The notes: generated from the sequence alone by a model not told the origin. Positions 23,461-32,417 are shown, counted from the first letter of the stretch. The stretch is 64,000 nucleotides of DNA from Flavobacterium lipolyticum (GCF_020905335.1 NZ_JAJJMN010000001.1:1860001-1924000); one strand, 5' to 3'. Numbers and translations: made by a program.

Positions 23461-25578
23461 TTATTTTTGAATCATTTCAGAAAGAATCTCAATTTCTCTC
23501 TCCGAAGCATTTTTTGGAGGATTTGAATGTAACTTCAAAATATCTTCTTCAAATTGCTTTCTTAAACTTTCATTTTCTAAATCTCTTAAATTTAAAAGTG
23601 CTTTAGATCTCACATAAGTAGATTCACTTCTAAGAGACATGGTGTATAATTTTTTAATATCGTCTTCTTCAAAATCAGGAGATTTTAAACTTGAATATTT
23701 TAGAATAAACTGAGCAAACAACAATGATCCTTTATTATTGTTAATATTCTTCTTTAAAGAATTTTGCAACAACGAAAAGCTAGAAACATTTTTAATGCTC
23801 TCCCCTATTGCACTTTCAATGGCAATACGTTCTGCTTTTGTCTCCACTTTGAAATATTTATTGATATCCTTCAAAGAATTGTTGATACTATTTTCTTCTT
23901 TTTTCCCCTTCTCTTCCCAGGCATCTTTTAGTCCAACCGTTTTGTTAAATACTAATTTTGAAGGAGTTGCATCTTTATCCACTGTAAAATAACCCAGACG
24001 TTGAAACTGAAATTTATCTTCATTTTGAGCTGTAGCTAAACTTGGTTCCACAAATCCAGTAATTATTTCCAACGAATTTGGGTTTACAAAATCTAAGAAG
24101 TTTTTCTCTTTATAACTGTCCGGAGCTTCATCTGTAAACAAACGATCGTACATGCGAACTTCTGCTTCAACTGCATGCTGAATGGAAACCCAATGTAAGG
24201 TTCCGGATACTTTTCTCTGACTTGCTTCTGTCCCGCTTCCACTTAAAGAATCAGTGTCATAACTTACATGAATCTCTGTAATATTACCTTCTGAATCTTT
24301 TATAACAGCTTCTCCTTTAATGATATAAGCATTTTTTAGACGTACTTCTTTTCCTAAAGTAAGACGGAAAAATTTAGCAGGCGCTTCTTCTAAAAAGTCT
24401 TCCCTTTCGATATACAATTCTCTTGAAAAAGGTACTTTTCTGAAACCTGCATTTTCATCTTCCTGATTATTTTCGGCTTCCAACCACTCCTCTTTTCCTT
24501 CAGGATAATTTGTAATTACCAATTTTACCGGATCTAAAACGGCCATTACACGTGGTGCAATTTTGTTCAAATCTTCACGGATACAGAATTCTAAAACCGA
24601 TACACTGATCAGGTTATCACGTTTTGCAATACCAATTGTATTAGCAAAATTACGCAAAGATGCAGCAGTATAACCTCTTCTTCTTAGTCCGGAAATGGTT
24701 GACATTCTGGGATCATCCCAACCGTTAACATGCTTTTCCTTAACTAGTTGCTGTAATTTTCTTTTGCTTACAACTGTATGCGAAAGATTACGTCTGGCAA
24801 ATTCTCTCTGCTTCGGACGTAGTTTATTATCTTCAAAAATTTGGTCTAAAAACCAATCGTATAATTCACGGTGAGGTAAAAATTCCAGTGTACAAAAGGA
24901 GTGTGAAATTTGCTCTAAATAATCACTTTGTCCATGTGCCCAATCGTACATTGGGTAGATTTTCCAGTTATCCCCTGTTCTATGATGATGTTTATGCAAA
25001 ATTCTGTACATGATAGGATCACGCATCAACATATTGGTTGATTTCATGTCTATTTTGGCACGAAGAATATGAGTACCAGCCTCAAATTCACCATTTTTCA
25101 TTCTTTCGAACAGCTCTAAATTCTCTTCTACTGAACGATTTCTGTACGGACTATCAGTTCCTGTCGTTGACGGAGTTCCTTTTTGAATCGCCATTTCTTC
25201 TGAAGACTGACTGTCTACATAAGCTTTATCTTTCTTAATTAACAGAACTGCCCAATCGTATAATTGTTGAAAATAATCTGAAGCATAACGTTCTTCTGAC
25301 CAGGTATAGCCCAGCCATTCTACATCTTTTTTTATAGCATCAACAAATTCCTGCTCTTCTTTTTCGGGATTTGTATCGTCAAAACGTAAATTCACAGGTG
25401 ACTGATAATCAAGTCCTAAACCAAAATTTAATGCAATAGAACTTGCATGCCCAATGTGCAAATACCCATTTGGTTCTGGTGGAAAACGAAAATGAAGCTT
25501 GGTTTTAGAAAGACCTGATTTTAAATCTTCTTCTATGATTTGTTCAATAAAATTGAGTGATTTCTCTTCTGATGCCAT
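23461..25578 (-). CDS. glnS: Glutamine--tRNA ligase with C-terminal extension
   Basis: A 705-aa protein. Residues 1 to about 555 are GlnRS: HIGH motif PPEPNGYLHIGHASSIALNF (about 33) and the KMSKS-like VVSKRKLQQLV (about 270), then the anticodon-binding barrels. E. coli GlnRS is about 554 aa, so roughly 150 residues are extra. The tail (about 560-705) is helical and Lys/Glu/Asn-rich. Annotators often name such genes GlnRS/YqeY fusions, but I could not see a clear YqeY pattern; parts look like HEAT-type helical pairs (STYVRSKALLNLRDLENESLR). A TATCTTTG promoter lies at 25598-25605. Confidence 0.95.
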   Translation of the reverse strand: MASEEKSLNFIEQIIEEDLKSGLSKTKLHFRFPPEPNGYLHIGHASSIALNFGLGLDYQSPVNLRFDDTNPEKEEQEFVDAIKKDVEWLGYTWSEERYASDYFQQLYDWAVLLIKKDKAYVDSQSSEEMAIQKGTPSTTGTDSPYRNRSVEENLELFERMKNGEFEAGTHILRAKIDMKSTNMLMRDPIMYRILHKHHHRTGDNWKIYPMYDWAHGQSDYLEQISHSFCTLEFLPHRELYDWFLDQIFEDNKLRPKQREFARRNLSHTVVSKRKLQQLVKEKHVNGWDDPRMSTISGLRRRGYTAASLRNFANTIGIAKRDNLISVSVLEFCIREDLNKIAPRVMAVLDPVKLVITNYPEGKEEWLEAENNQEDENAGFRKVPFSRELYIEREDFLEEAPAKFFRLTLGKEVRLKNAYIIKGEAVIKDSEGNITEIHVSYDTDSLSGSGTEASQRKVSGTLHWVSIQHAVEAEVRMYDRLFTDEAPDSYKEKNFLDFVNPNSLEIITGFVEPSLATAQNEDKFQFQRLGYFTVDKDATPSKLVFNKTVGLKDAWEEKGKKEENSINNSLKDINKYFKVETKAERIAIESAIGESIKNVSSFSLLQNSLKKNINNNKGSLLFAQFILKYSSLKSPDFEEDDIKKLYTMSLRSESTYVRSKALLNLRDLENESLRKQFEEDILKLHSNPPKNASEREIEILSEMIQK

Positions 25579-25597
25579 TATTTTATAGTAATTTTAG

Positions 25598-25605
25598 CAA
25601 AGATA
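25598..25605 (-). promoter_or_regulatory. Predicted -7 box of glnS
   Basis: The reverse strand reads TATCTTTG, 20 nt before the ATG at 25578. Confidence 0.6.
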
Positions 25606-25704
25606 AAAAAGTTTACAGTTTTCGGTTTACAGTTTACGGTTTTCTTTAGAAACTTCTCAGTAAACGTGTAACTTGGAACATAAAACCTGAAACTAAAATT
25701 AAAA

Positions 25705-26064
25705 ATGGGAGTTATAAAATTAAAAAACATCCGTACTTTTTCCTACCATGGGTGTTTAATTGAAGAAGGAAAAATTGGATCTGATTACACAGTCGATCTA
25801 AAAATCAAAACTAATTTACAAAAATCAGCACAAACAGATCATTTGTTAGATACTGTTGATTACGTTCATTTGAACAAAATTGTAACCGAAGAAATGGCAA
25901 TTCGCTCTCATTTATTAGAGCATGTAGCCAAAAGAATCAATAATCGTGTACTTTCGGAGATTGAAATGATAGAAAAAACTACTGTTTGGGTTTCTAAGAT
26001 AAATCCTCCCATTGGTGGTGATGTTGAAACAGTTACTATAAAAATGACGGAAACTAGAAAATAA
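25705..26064 (+). CDS. folB: Dihydroneopterin aldolase
   Basis: A 119-aa protein of the FolB family, which converts 7,8-dihydroneopterin to 6-hydroxymethyl-dihydropterin and glycolaldehyde in folate synthesis. Family features: FSYHGCLIEEGKIGSDYTVDL (about 12-32), the conserved Glu and DTVDYVHLNKIV (about 52-63), and a C-terminal VSKINPPIGGDVETVTI strand (about 93-109). Length is normal (about 118-122). It lies upstream of tRNA-Cys, which has its own promoter. Confidence 0.93.
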   Translation: MGVIKLKNIRTFSYHGCLIEEGKIGSDYTVDLKIKTNLQKSAQTDHLLDTVDYVHLNKIVTEEMAIRSHLLEHVAKRINNRVLSEIEMIEKTTVWVSKINPPIGGDVETVTIKMTETRK

Positions 26065-26133
26065 ATTTTTCTTTAAAAATGCTATTTTTTTAAAATAGTT
26101 ACTTTGAAACTTTTGAAATTTAAAGATTTTAGT

Positions 26134-26141
26134 TACTTTTG
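26134..26141 (+). promoter_or_regulatory. Predicted -7 box of tRNA-Cys
   Basis: TACTTTTG, 18 nt before the first base of the tRNA. Confidence 0.6.
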
Positions 26142-26158
26142 CCATCCGTTCAAGTAAT

Positions 26159-26229
26159 GGCGTCGTGGCCGAGCGGCTAGGCTGGGCTCTGCAAAAGCTC
26201 CTACTCCGGTTCGAATCCGGACGATGCCT
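26159..26229 (+). tRNA. tRNA-Cys (GCA)
   Basis: A full 71-nt cloverleaf. Acceptor GGCGTCG pairs with CGATGCC (one G-T). The D stem is GCC/GGC. The anticodon stem GGGCT/AGCTC encloses the loop CTGCAAA with anticodon GCA. The T stem TCCGG/CCGGA encloses TTCGAAT. The discriminator base is T, as expected for Cys. CCA is not encoded. Followed directly by a terminator and by four partial copies of its own 3' end. Confidence 0.96.
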
Positions 26230-26232
26230 CTA

Positions 26233-26263
26233 AAACCTCTAAAGAAATTTAGAGGTTTTTTTT
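26233..26263 (+). terminator. tRNA-Cys terminator
   Basis: AAACCTCT / AGAGGTTT stem followed by T8. Confidence 0.88.
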
Positions 26264-26264
26264 A

Positions 26265-26625
26265 TGTTTAATTTTTAGAAAAAATTAAATAAAGATTTAT
26301 GTTCGAATCCAAACGATACCTCAAAAAGAGATACAGAAATGTGTCTCTTTTTTTTATGTCAATTTTTAGAAAAAATTAGATAAAGATTTATGTTCGAATC
26401 CAAACGATGCCTCTAAAAGAGATACAGAAATGTGTCTCTTTTTTTTATGTCAATTTTTAGAAAAAATTAGATAAAGATTTATGTTCGAATCCGGACGATA
26501 CCTCTAAAAGAGATACAGAAATGTGTCTCTTTTTTTTATGGTAATTTTTAGAAAAAATTAAATAAAGATTTATGTTCGAATCCGAATGATATCTTAAAAC
26601 CTTTAAAGAAATTTAGAGTTTTTTG
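26265..26625 (+). repeat. Array of four 91-bp units, each a tRNA-Cys 3' tail plus hairpin
   Basis: The T-loop string GTTCGAATCC of the real tRNA (26209) recurs at 26301, 26392, 26483 and 26574, offsets of 92, 91, 91 and 91. Each copy carries on through most of the acceptor 3' strand (ACGATRCC with drift) and a hairpin. Three units use AGAGATACAGAAATGTGTCTCT plus T8. The last reverts to a decayed form of the original AAACCTCT hairpin. No copy has the 5' half of the tRNA. A 35-nt spacer with AATTTTTAGAAAAAATT links the units. Confidence 0.95.
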
Positions 26626-26649
26626 AGGCATTAAATTATACACAATCTT

Positions 26650-26926
26650 GTCATTTCGAGGAACGAGAAATCACACCAAATAATCGACAAAGATTGTCGA
26701 CTAAGTTTGCGGAGTTACTAATGTGATTTCTCCCTTATGTCGAAATGACAAACTTTACGCAAAATAACGTTGTCAACAATAACAAACCCGACAGGTAAAT
26801 CACACCAAATAATCGACAAAGATTGTCGACTAAGTTTGCGGAGTTTCTAATGTGATTTCTCCCTTATGTCGAAATGACAAACTTTACGCAAAATAACGTT
26901 GTCAACAATAACAAACCCGACAGGTA
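26650..26926. repeat. 129-bp hairpin repeat in two near-identical copies
   Basis: Unit A (26668-26797) and unit B (26797-26926) differ at one visible base (GTTACTAAT versus GTTTCTAAT). Unit A is preceded by GTCATTTCGAGGAACGAG. That string pairs with the later TCTCCCTTATGTCGAAATGAC to make a large imperfect hairpin around AAATCACA / TGTGATTT. It resembles the REP-like GTCATTTCGA repeats common between Bacteroidota genes. No coding potential. Confidence 0.9.
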
Positions 26927-26975
26927 TTAGAAACCTATTGAGTTTAGTTGAATAAACTGAGACTTATAAACACAA

Positions 26976-27002
26976 AAAAACCTCTGATATACAGAGGTTT
27001 AA
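26976..27002 (-). terminator. Terminator of the rnr-GIN-lysE operon
   Basis: AAACCTCTG / CAGAGGTTT stem; the reverse strand continues with a run of T. Confidence 0.85.
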
Positions 27003-27028
27003 TTTTATAATTTGGAGTTATTAACAAC

Positions 27029-27706
27029 TTACTTTTCAATCTTTTCGAAAGCGTTTTTAACCATTTCTTTTTCTTTAGGAAACCAACCCTGAATCATTAA
27101 AACTACACCAAAAACCATCAAGACAATACTAATACCTTTTTTAATTTTCAAGATATTCGTCGGTGTCATTTTAGATTTTAATTGTTTGGCTAATAATATT
27201 TTAAGACAATCAACTACTAAATAAGTAATGATAACCGAAGTAAAAAAAGTAAACATTCTTGAATTTTGCATTTCTAATTTTGGTCCTACAGAAATAATAA
27301 CCGCTAACCAGAAACCAAGTACTCCAATGTTAATAACGTTCAGTAAAAAGCCTTTTACAAATAAACTACCGTAGTTTCTTTTAATAATATCACGATCGAT
27401 TTCTTCGTCGTTTATTTTTGCTTCTTTCTTTAGTCTTACGAAAGAAATTATACCGTACGCCAGCATAATAATTCCGCCAAAAATAAAAAGAGCCGGTTTG
27501 TCTTTTAAACTCTGAATCAGTCTGTAACTTCCCAAATAAGCAATTGCGATAAAGAAAATATCACCTAATACAACACCAAGATCAAAAACTAATGCAGCTC
27601 TAAATCCTTTAGTAATACTGGTTTCCAATAGTATAAAAAATACCGGACCTACCATAAAACTTAAAAAAAGTCCCCATGGCAGTCCAGCCAAAATATCATT
27701 TATCAT
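27029..27706 (-). CDS. LysE family translocator
   Basis: A 225-aa inner-membrane protein with about six spans. The N-terminus (LPWGLFLSFMVGPVFFILLETSITKGFRAALVFDLGVVLGD) has the LysE/RhtB pattern of a GP motif in helix 1 and a conserved acidic helix 2 end. These exporters remove amino acids or similar compounds; the substrate cannot be told here. It is the last gene of an operon with the GIN-domain protein (14-nt gap) and rnr. Confidence 0.85.
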   Translation of the reverse strand: MINDILAGLPWGLFLSFMVGPVFFILLETSITKGFRAALVFDLGVVLGDIFFIAIAYLGSYRLIQSLKDKPALFIFGGIIMLAYGIISFVRLKKEAKINDEEIDRDIIKRNYGSLFVKGFLLNVINIGVLGFWLAVIISVGPKLEMQNSRMFTFFTSVIITYLVVDCLKILLAKQLKSKMTPTNILKIKKGISIVLMVFGVVLMIQGWFPKEKEMVKNAFEKIEK

Positions 27707-27720
27707 TCAAATACAATTTC

Positions 27721-28389
27721 TTATTTTACTTCTTCGATTTTACCTCCAAAAACCGTTTTTTGATTGATTTGCTTCGGTTTTCCATAAATGTAAATAGAGC
27801 CTCCTGCGCTCACTTTTGCATCCACAAGGGTTGAAGCATTCACATCTGCTTTTCCTCCCGCAGAAACGCTTACTTTCGTTTGTGAGGTCTTTAATTTACT
27901 TGCCAGCAAATAACCACCGGCTCCAAGACCTGCATCTAGATTATCGGCTTTACCACTTAAAGTAATTGAACCACCGGAAACGGAGCTAACATTGAGTTTA
28001 TCAACATTTAATTCAACATTAATTGTTCCGCCTTCTTGTGCACTTACTTTAAATACTGTTGCTTTTATAACATCTTTACTACTAACGCTGGCTCCTTCAT
28101 TAACATCTATAAGCTCTAAACGTTTGTAATATACAGTAATATCCAAATCATTTCCTGATAATAACTTAGGAAAAGGCATTCTTAATTTTAATAAACCTTT
28201 CTTGTTAACAACTTCGACTTCTGATTCTCTTGCTCCTTTAATTACAATCTTATTTTCTGAAGACTGAACTAATTTTACACTTAACTTATCAAATACTTTA
28301 ACGGAATCAAAATCACCTAACTCCTTAGTAACCTGACCAAAAGACATCTGAACCAATAAAATTGCAGCTACTATAATTAACTTTTTCAT
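27721..28389 (-). CDS. Secreted head-GIN domain (DUF2807) protein
   Basis: A 222-aa protein with a signal peptide (MKKLIIVAAILLVQMSFG). The rest is a right-handed beta-helix-like repeat of the GIN/DUF2807 family: FDSVKVFDKLSVKLVQSSENKI near the start, then runs such as VSSVSGGSITLSGKADNLD and ADVNASTLVDAKVSAGGS. This suggests an auto-transported-like or adhesive surface protein; the function is unknown. Middle gene of the rnr operon. Confidence 0.85.
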   Translation of the reverse strand: MKKLIIVAAILLVQMSFGQVTKELGDFDSVKVFDKLSVKLVQSSENKIVIKGARESEVEVVNKKGLLKLRMPFPKLLSGNDLDITVYYKRLELIDVNEGASVSSKDVIKATVFKVSAQEGGTINVELNVDKLNVSSVSGGSITLSGKADNLDAGLGAGGYLLASKLKTSQTKVSVSAGGKADVNASTLVDAKVSAGGSIYIYGKPKQINQKTVFGGKIEEVK

Positions 28390-28414
28390 ACTTCTATTCT
28401 TTTAAATTAAACTT

Positions 28415-30595
28415 CTATTCTGCTCTTCTTAAAAAATGAAAATCCAACTGTTTTTTAACTAAATCGGCATTTTTAACTTTTACATAAATTTCGTCTCCTA
28501 ATTGTAAAATGCTGTTTGAAGTGGCTCCAACCAATGCATATTGTTTTTCATCGAAAGTATAATAATCATCTTTTATCTCTCTGATTCTTACCATTCCTTC
28601 GCATTTGTTGGAAACAATCTCCACATAGATTCCCCATTCTGTAACACCGGAAATAACACCAAGGAATTCCTCATCCTGGTGATCCTGCATGTATTTCACC
28701 TGCATGTATTTGATACTATCCCGCTCAGCATTAGTAGCTAAACTTTCCATATTAGAACAATGTAAACATTTTGTTTCGTAGGCTTCTTCATCTACAGAAG
28801 CTCCATTGTCTAAATAATACTGCAGCAAGCGGTGTACCATAACATCCGGATAACGACGAATTGGTGATGTAAAATGGCTGTAATAATCAAAAGCTAAACC
28901 ATAATGACCAATATTCTCTGTCGAATATTTGGCTTTACTCATACTTCTGATCGCCAGAGTATCAATTAAATTCTGCTCCTTTTTACCATTTACTTCTTCC
29001 ATCAAAGCATTCAATGATTTCGAAATATCTCCCTTGTTTCTAAAATCTATTTTGTAACCAAACTTAGCAATTACGGTTTGCATCGCAATTAATTTGTCTT
29101 CGTTAGGTTCATCATGGATTCTGTAAACGAATGTTTTCTTTTGTTTACCAATGTATTCTGCTACTTTTCTGTTGGCCAAAAGCATAAATTCTTCGATCAG
29201 ATGATTGGCATCTTTTGAAATTTTGAAATACACTCCTTCCGGTTCTCCTTCTTCATCCAGGTTGAATTTTACTTCGACTTTATCAAAAGAGATGGCTCCA
29301 TTGGCCATTCTTTTCTTTCTCAAAATCTTTGCTAACTCATCTAATTTTAAAGTGGCTTCCATAATTTCATCAGAAACTGTATACGATTCTCCGGTAATTG
29401 AGATATCAACAGGAATGGTATTGTCTTTTGTTTCAATTATATACTGTGCTTCTTCGTAGGCAAATCGCTGATCAGAATAAATCACAGTTCTTCCAAACCA
29501 TTGGTTAATAACCTGTGCAGTTGGAGAAACTTCAAAAATTGCTGAGAAAGTATATTTCTCTTCATTTGGACGTAATGAACAGGCAAAATTAGACAATACT
29601 TCCGGAAGCATTGGTACTACTCTATCCACCAAATAAACCGAAGTGGCACGTTGATAGGCTTCATCATCTAAGATTGTTCCTTCTTCCAGATAATAGGAAA
29701 CGTCGGCAATATGAATTCCAATTTCATAATTTCCGTTCTCTAACTTTTTGAAAGATAAGGCATCATCAAAATCTTTAGCATCTTTTGGATCTATCGTAAA
29801 CGTAAGTGTATCACGCATATCACGACGTTTTGCAATCTCAGCTTCCTGAATTGAGGTATCAATTTTTTGAGCATAAACCTCCACTTCTACCGGAAAATCT
29901 GCCGGTAAACCGTATTCAGCCAAAATAGCATGAATCTCAGTATTGTGTTCTCCGGGTTTTCCTAAAACTCTTAATACAGATCCAAACGGACTATCGGCTC
30001 TTTTTGGCCAATCTTCAATGGTAACTAAAACAACATCACCATTTTCTGCCTCTCCTATTTTATCTTTTGGAATAAAAATATCCGTATACATCTTAGGGTT
30101 TGCAGTGGATACAAAAGCAAAGTTGGCCTGAATATCTATTACTCCAACAAATTCTGTTTTATTTCTTTCTATAACACTAATTACCTCACCTTCAGGTCTT
30201 TTACCTTTTCTTCGGTTGTACACATAAACTTTAACTTTGTCTTTGTCTAATGCCCTGTTTAAATTATTAGTTGGAATAAATACATCTTCGCTAAACTCAT
30301 CACAAATAAAATAGGCCGTTTTTCGGCTGGTCATATCAATTGTTCCTTCGTAATAATCCTGACTTTCGGCTTTTACTAAATATTTACCCGGTTCTGATTC
30401 AATAATTTTCTTTGAAGCGGCTAAGATTTTTAAATCCTTTATAATCTGATTTCTGCTTTTAGTATCGTCAAGTTCAAGTTTTGCTGCTATTTGTTTGTAG
30501 TTGAATCCTTTATTAGGGCTTTGCGATAAAATTTTTACTATTTTACTGGAGAAATCTTTCTCTTTTTTTATCGGCTTTCTAATTTTCTTACTCAT
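28415..30595 (-). CDS. rnr: Ribonuclease R
   Basis: A 726-aa 3'-5' exoribonuclease of the RNB family. An N-terminal winged helix (about 10-70) and two cold-shock domains precede the RNB catalytic block with DPKDAKDFDDALSF (about 272), where the clustered Asp residues bind metal. A C-terminal S1 domain (about 640-720; GVISGVTEWGIYVEIVSNKCEG) completes it. Length and order match RNase R rather than RNase II. It degrades structured RNA and takes part in rRNA quality control. First gene of an operon of three. Confidence 0.96.
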   Translation of the reverse strand: MSKKIRKPIKKEKDFSSKIVKILSQSPNKGFNYKQIAAKLELDDTKSRNQIIKDLKILAASKKIIESEPGKYLVKAESQDYYEGTIDMTSRKTAYFICDEFSEDVFIPTNNLNRALDKDKVKVYVYNRRKGKRPEGEVISVIERNKTEFVGVIDIQANFAFVSTANPKMYTDIFIPKDKIGEAENGDVVLVTIEDWPKRADSPFGSVLRVLGKPGEHNTEIHAILAEYGLPADFPVEVEVYAQKIDTSIQEAEIAKRRDMRDTLTFTIDPKDAKDFDDALSFKKLENGNYEIGIHIADVSYYLEEGTILDDEAYQRATSVYLVDRVVPMLPEVLSNFACSLRPNEEKYTFSAIFEVSPTAQVINQWFGRTVIYSDQRFAYEEAQYIIETKDNTIPVDISITGESYTVSDEIMEATLKLDELAKILRKKRMANGAISFDKVEVKFNLDEEGEPEGVYFKISKDANHLIEEFMLLANRKVAEYIGKQKKTFVYRIHDEPNEDKLIAMQTVIAKFGYKIDFRNKGDISKSLNALMEEVNGKKEQNLIDTLAIRSMSKAKYSTENIGHYGLAFDYYSHFTSPIRRYPDVMVHRLLQYYLDNGASVDEEAYETKCLHCSNMESLATNAERDSIKYMQVKYMQDHQDEEFLGVISGVTEWGIYVEIVSNKCEGMVRIREIKDDYYTFDEKQYALVGATSNSILQLGDEIYVKVKNADLVKKQLDFHFLRRAE

Positions 30596-30768
30596 ATATC
30601 TTTTCTTAAAAGTTTAAAATTACAAATAAGATATCAGATTATATATTTTAACAAATAAATTATTAAAAATATAACTTTCTGGAAGCCGTTGCAATTCGTC
30701 TATTCAAATTAGTACTAAGAACAAATTTTAGTACTATTCATTTGAGTATCTTTACAAAAAGACCTGAT

Positions 30769-31002
30769 ATGGAAAGCTTTAAAACCATTGCTGTATTCAA
30801 TTATTTACACGAAACCGTGGTTCTGAAACACTTATTAGAACAGGAAGGTATTCCTTATTTTTTTGAAAACGAAATGACACTGTCTGTCGTTCCCTTGTAC
30901 AGCACTGCGCTGGGTGGAATCAAACTCAAAGTTCATCCGAACGATTTCGAAGAAGTTCAGCAAATTCTGGACAATCTGAACAATCCTCTGAAAATCGTTT
31001 GA
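30769..31002 (+). CDS. DUF2007 (putative signal-transducing) protein
   Basis: A 77-aa cytoplasmic protein beginning MESFKTIAVFNYLHE. I chose the ATG at 30769 over the in-frame ATG at 30742 because a TATCTTTA box lies inside the longer version and DUF2007 proteins are about 70 aa. The fold pattern (one helix-strand pair and LKVHPNDFEEVQQIL) fits DUF2007, related to the PII-like ferredoxin-fold group. It is the gene nearest the left side of the candidate origin. Confidence 0.75.
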   Translation: MESFKTIAVFNYLHETVVLKHLLEQEGIPYFFENEMTLSVVPLYSTALGGIKLKVHPNDFEEVQQILDNLNNPLKIV

Positions 31003-31791
31003 ATCCTTCTATTTTTTCAATTTCAAAAAATATTTTTCTTTTTCAATTTTCAAAGTTGTCAACATATATTAAATACAACAAAAAAGAATTTTAAAAATTT
31101 AAAAAAATTTGGTTGTTATTATAGCTTGTTAATATGTGCTATAAATTTATTTTTAAAAGCATTGAAATGAAGTTTCTCTTAGTTATCTTGAGTTATCAAC
31201 ATACTTATATTTTGTTAAAGGATTAATTTCTAAGAGTTTTTGTATTTTAATTAACAACGGTTGACAACCTGAAATAGATTCATTTTGTAGATAAGTTCAT
31301 ATGTTGATATTTGTTGAAAATGGCATTTTTGATATTGATAACTTTTCCAAAAATTCCTCAAACTTTATTAGGTTATTTCATTTGCGTTTTGGATTAGGTT
31401 TTTTTTCGACACAACCAAAAAAAACTTCTTATTTTCTATTCTAACTTATTAACAAATAATGTTAACTTAAAGTTAATTGAATATCAACGAATTACGAATT
31501 GCTATTAACACTTCAAAATTTTAACAAATATTATGATTATTCTTTATTGGTAATGAGATAGTTACAGAGTTGTTAATAATGTTAATAACTGTTAAGATTT
31601 TGATAGTATGATAGTTACAAAATTTGTTTTTTTCGACTGATTTTACGAATGTGTATCAATTATAATTGAGATGATTTATGGAATGTTTATAAGTGAGCAG
31701 AAAAAAGAAATTCGTGAAAATTCATGTAATTCGTGGCAAACATTTATTAATTGAGTAAATTTGTACCACACAACTTAATAGTATAGAAAAA
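31003..31791. other. oriC: Candidate replication origin (oriC)
   Basis: A gene-free, very AT-rich 789 bp. Nine-mers within two mismatches of the DnaA box TTATCCACA cluster here: TTATCAACA (31193-31201, one mismatch), TTATTAACA (31446-31454, and reversed at 31571-31579 and 31580-31588), reversed ATATCAACA (31302-31310), TTGTCAACA (31056-31064) and reversed TTATCAATA (31333-31341). Genes left of it run mostly leftward and genes right of it mostly rightward, as expected when transcription follows replication. The parS cluster lies 17-20 kb to the left. No dnaA gene is near. The assignment is an inference. Confidence 0.5.
31756..31763 (+). promoter_or_regulatory. Predicted -7 box of rpiB
   Basis: TAAATTTG, 28 nt before the ATG at 31792. 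Confidence 0.55.
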
Positions 31792-32223
31792 ATGAAAATT
31801 TCGATAGGAAATGACCACGCAGGACCGGATTACAAAAAAGCAATTGTTGCAATGCTGCAGTCAAAAGGATATGAAGTAACCAATTATGGGACTGATACAG
31901 AGGCTTCTGTAGATTATCCTGATTTTGGCCACCCGGTTGCAAGTGATGTATCTGAAGGTAAAGCTGATTTTGGAATTGTAATCTGCGGCAGCGGAAACGG
32001 AATTGCAATGACGGCTAACAAACATCCAAAAGTGAGAGCTGGTTTATGCTGGACTAAAGAAATTGCTTATTTAACACGTTTACACAACGATGCTAATATT
32101 GTAAGTATTCCGGCTCGTTTTACCTCTATTCCTCAGGCAGTTGAGATTGTTGAAACCTTTTTAACAACTGAATTTGAAGGCGGAAGACATCAAAACAGAG
32201 TGAATAAAATTGCTTGTCAGTAA
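31792..32223 (+). CDS. rpiB: Ribose 5-phosphate isomerase B
   Basis: A 143-aa RpiB/LacAB family enzyme that interconverts ribulose 5-phosphate and ribose 5-phosphate in the pentose phosphate pathway. Motifs: GNDHAG (residues 5-10, the phosphate-binding and His region), SVDYPDFGHPVA (about 43), and VICGSGNGIAMTANKHPKVRAG (about 64-85) with the Cys that acts as base. Length is normal. It has its own promoter and terminator. Confidence 0.96.
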   Translation: MKISIGNDHAGPDYKKAIVAMLQSKGYEVTNYGTDTEASVDYPDFGHPVASDVSEGKADFGIVICGSGNGIAMTANKHPKVRAGLCWTKEIAYLTRLHNDANIVSIPARFTSIPQAVEIVETFLTTEFEGGRHQNRVNKIACQ

Positions 32224-32239
32224 AAAGCCAAAAAAATTC

Positions 32240-32303
32240 GGTGCTTCGCACCAATACTAAATATATAAGCCGGGTGGATTTTTAAAATCCATCCGGCTTT
32301 TTG
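32240..32303 (+). terminator. rpiB terminator
   Basis: A small GGTGC-TTC-GCACC hairpin (about 32240-32252) is followed by a stronger one, AAGCCGGGTGGATTTT / AAAATCCATCCGGCTT (32267-32302), and a T run. Confidence 0.85.
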
Positions 32304-32324
32304 TTGATTACATAGTTATATATT

Positions 32325-32410
32325 TAATTTACTGACTGAATTTACGTTAATTAGGTAAACTTACTAACTGAATTTACATTAATTTAGTCAATTAACTGAC
32401 TGAATTAATG
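32325..32410. repeat. Three ACTGAATTTA repeats upstream of the AAA ATPase gene
   Basis: CTGACTGAATTTACGTTAAT (about 32331), CTAACTGAATTTACATTAAT (about 32365) and CTGACTGAATTAATG (about 32397) recur about every 33 bp, just upstream of the promoter at 32418. They could be operator sites; this is inferred from spacing. Confidence 0.6.
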
Positions 32411-32417
32411 TTTTTTT

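Noticed and set aside
26301..26625. Extra tRNA genes in the tail array
   Set aside because: The copies have only the T loop and acceptor 3' strand; D and anticodon arms are missing and the acceptor cannot pair.
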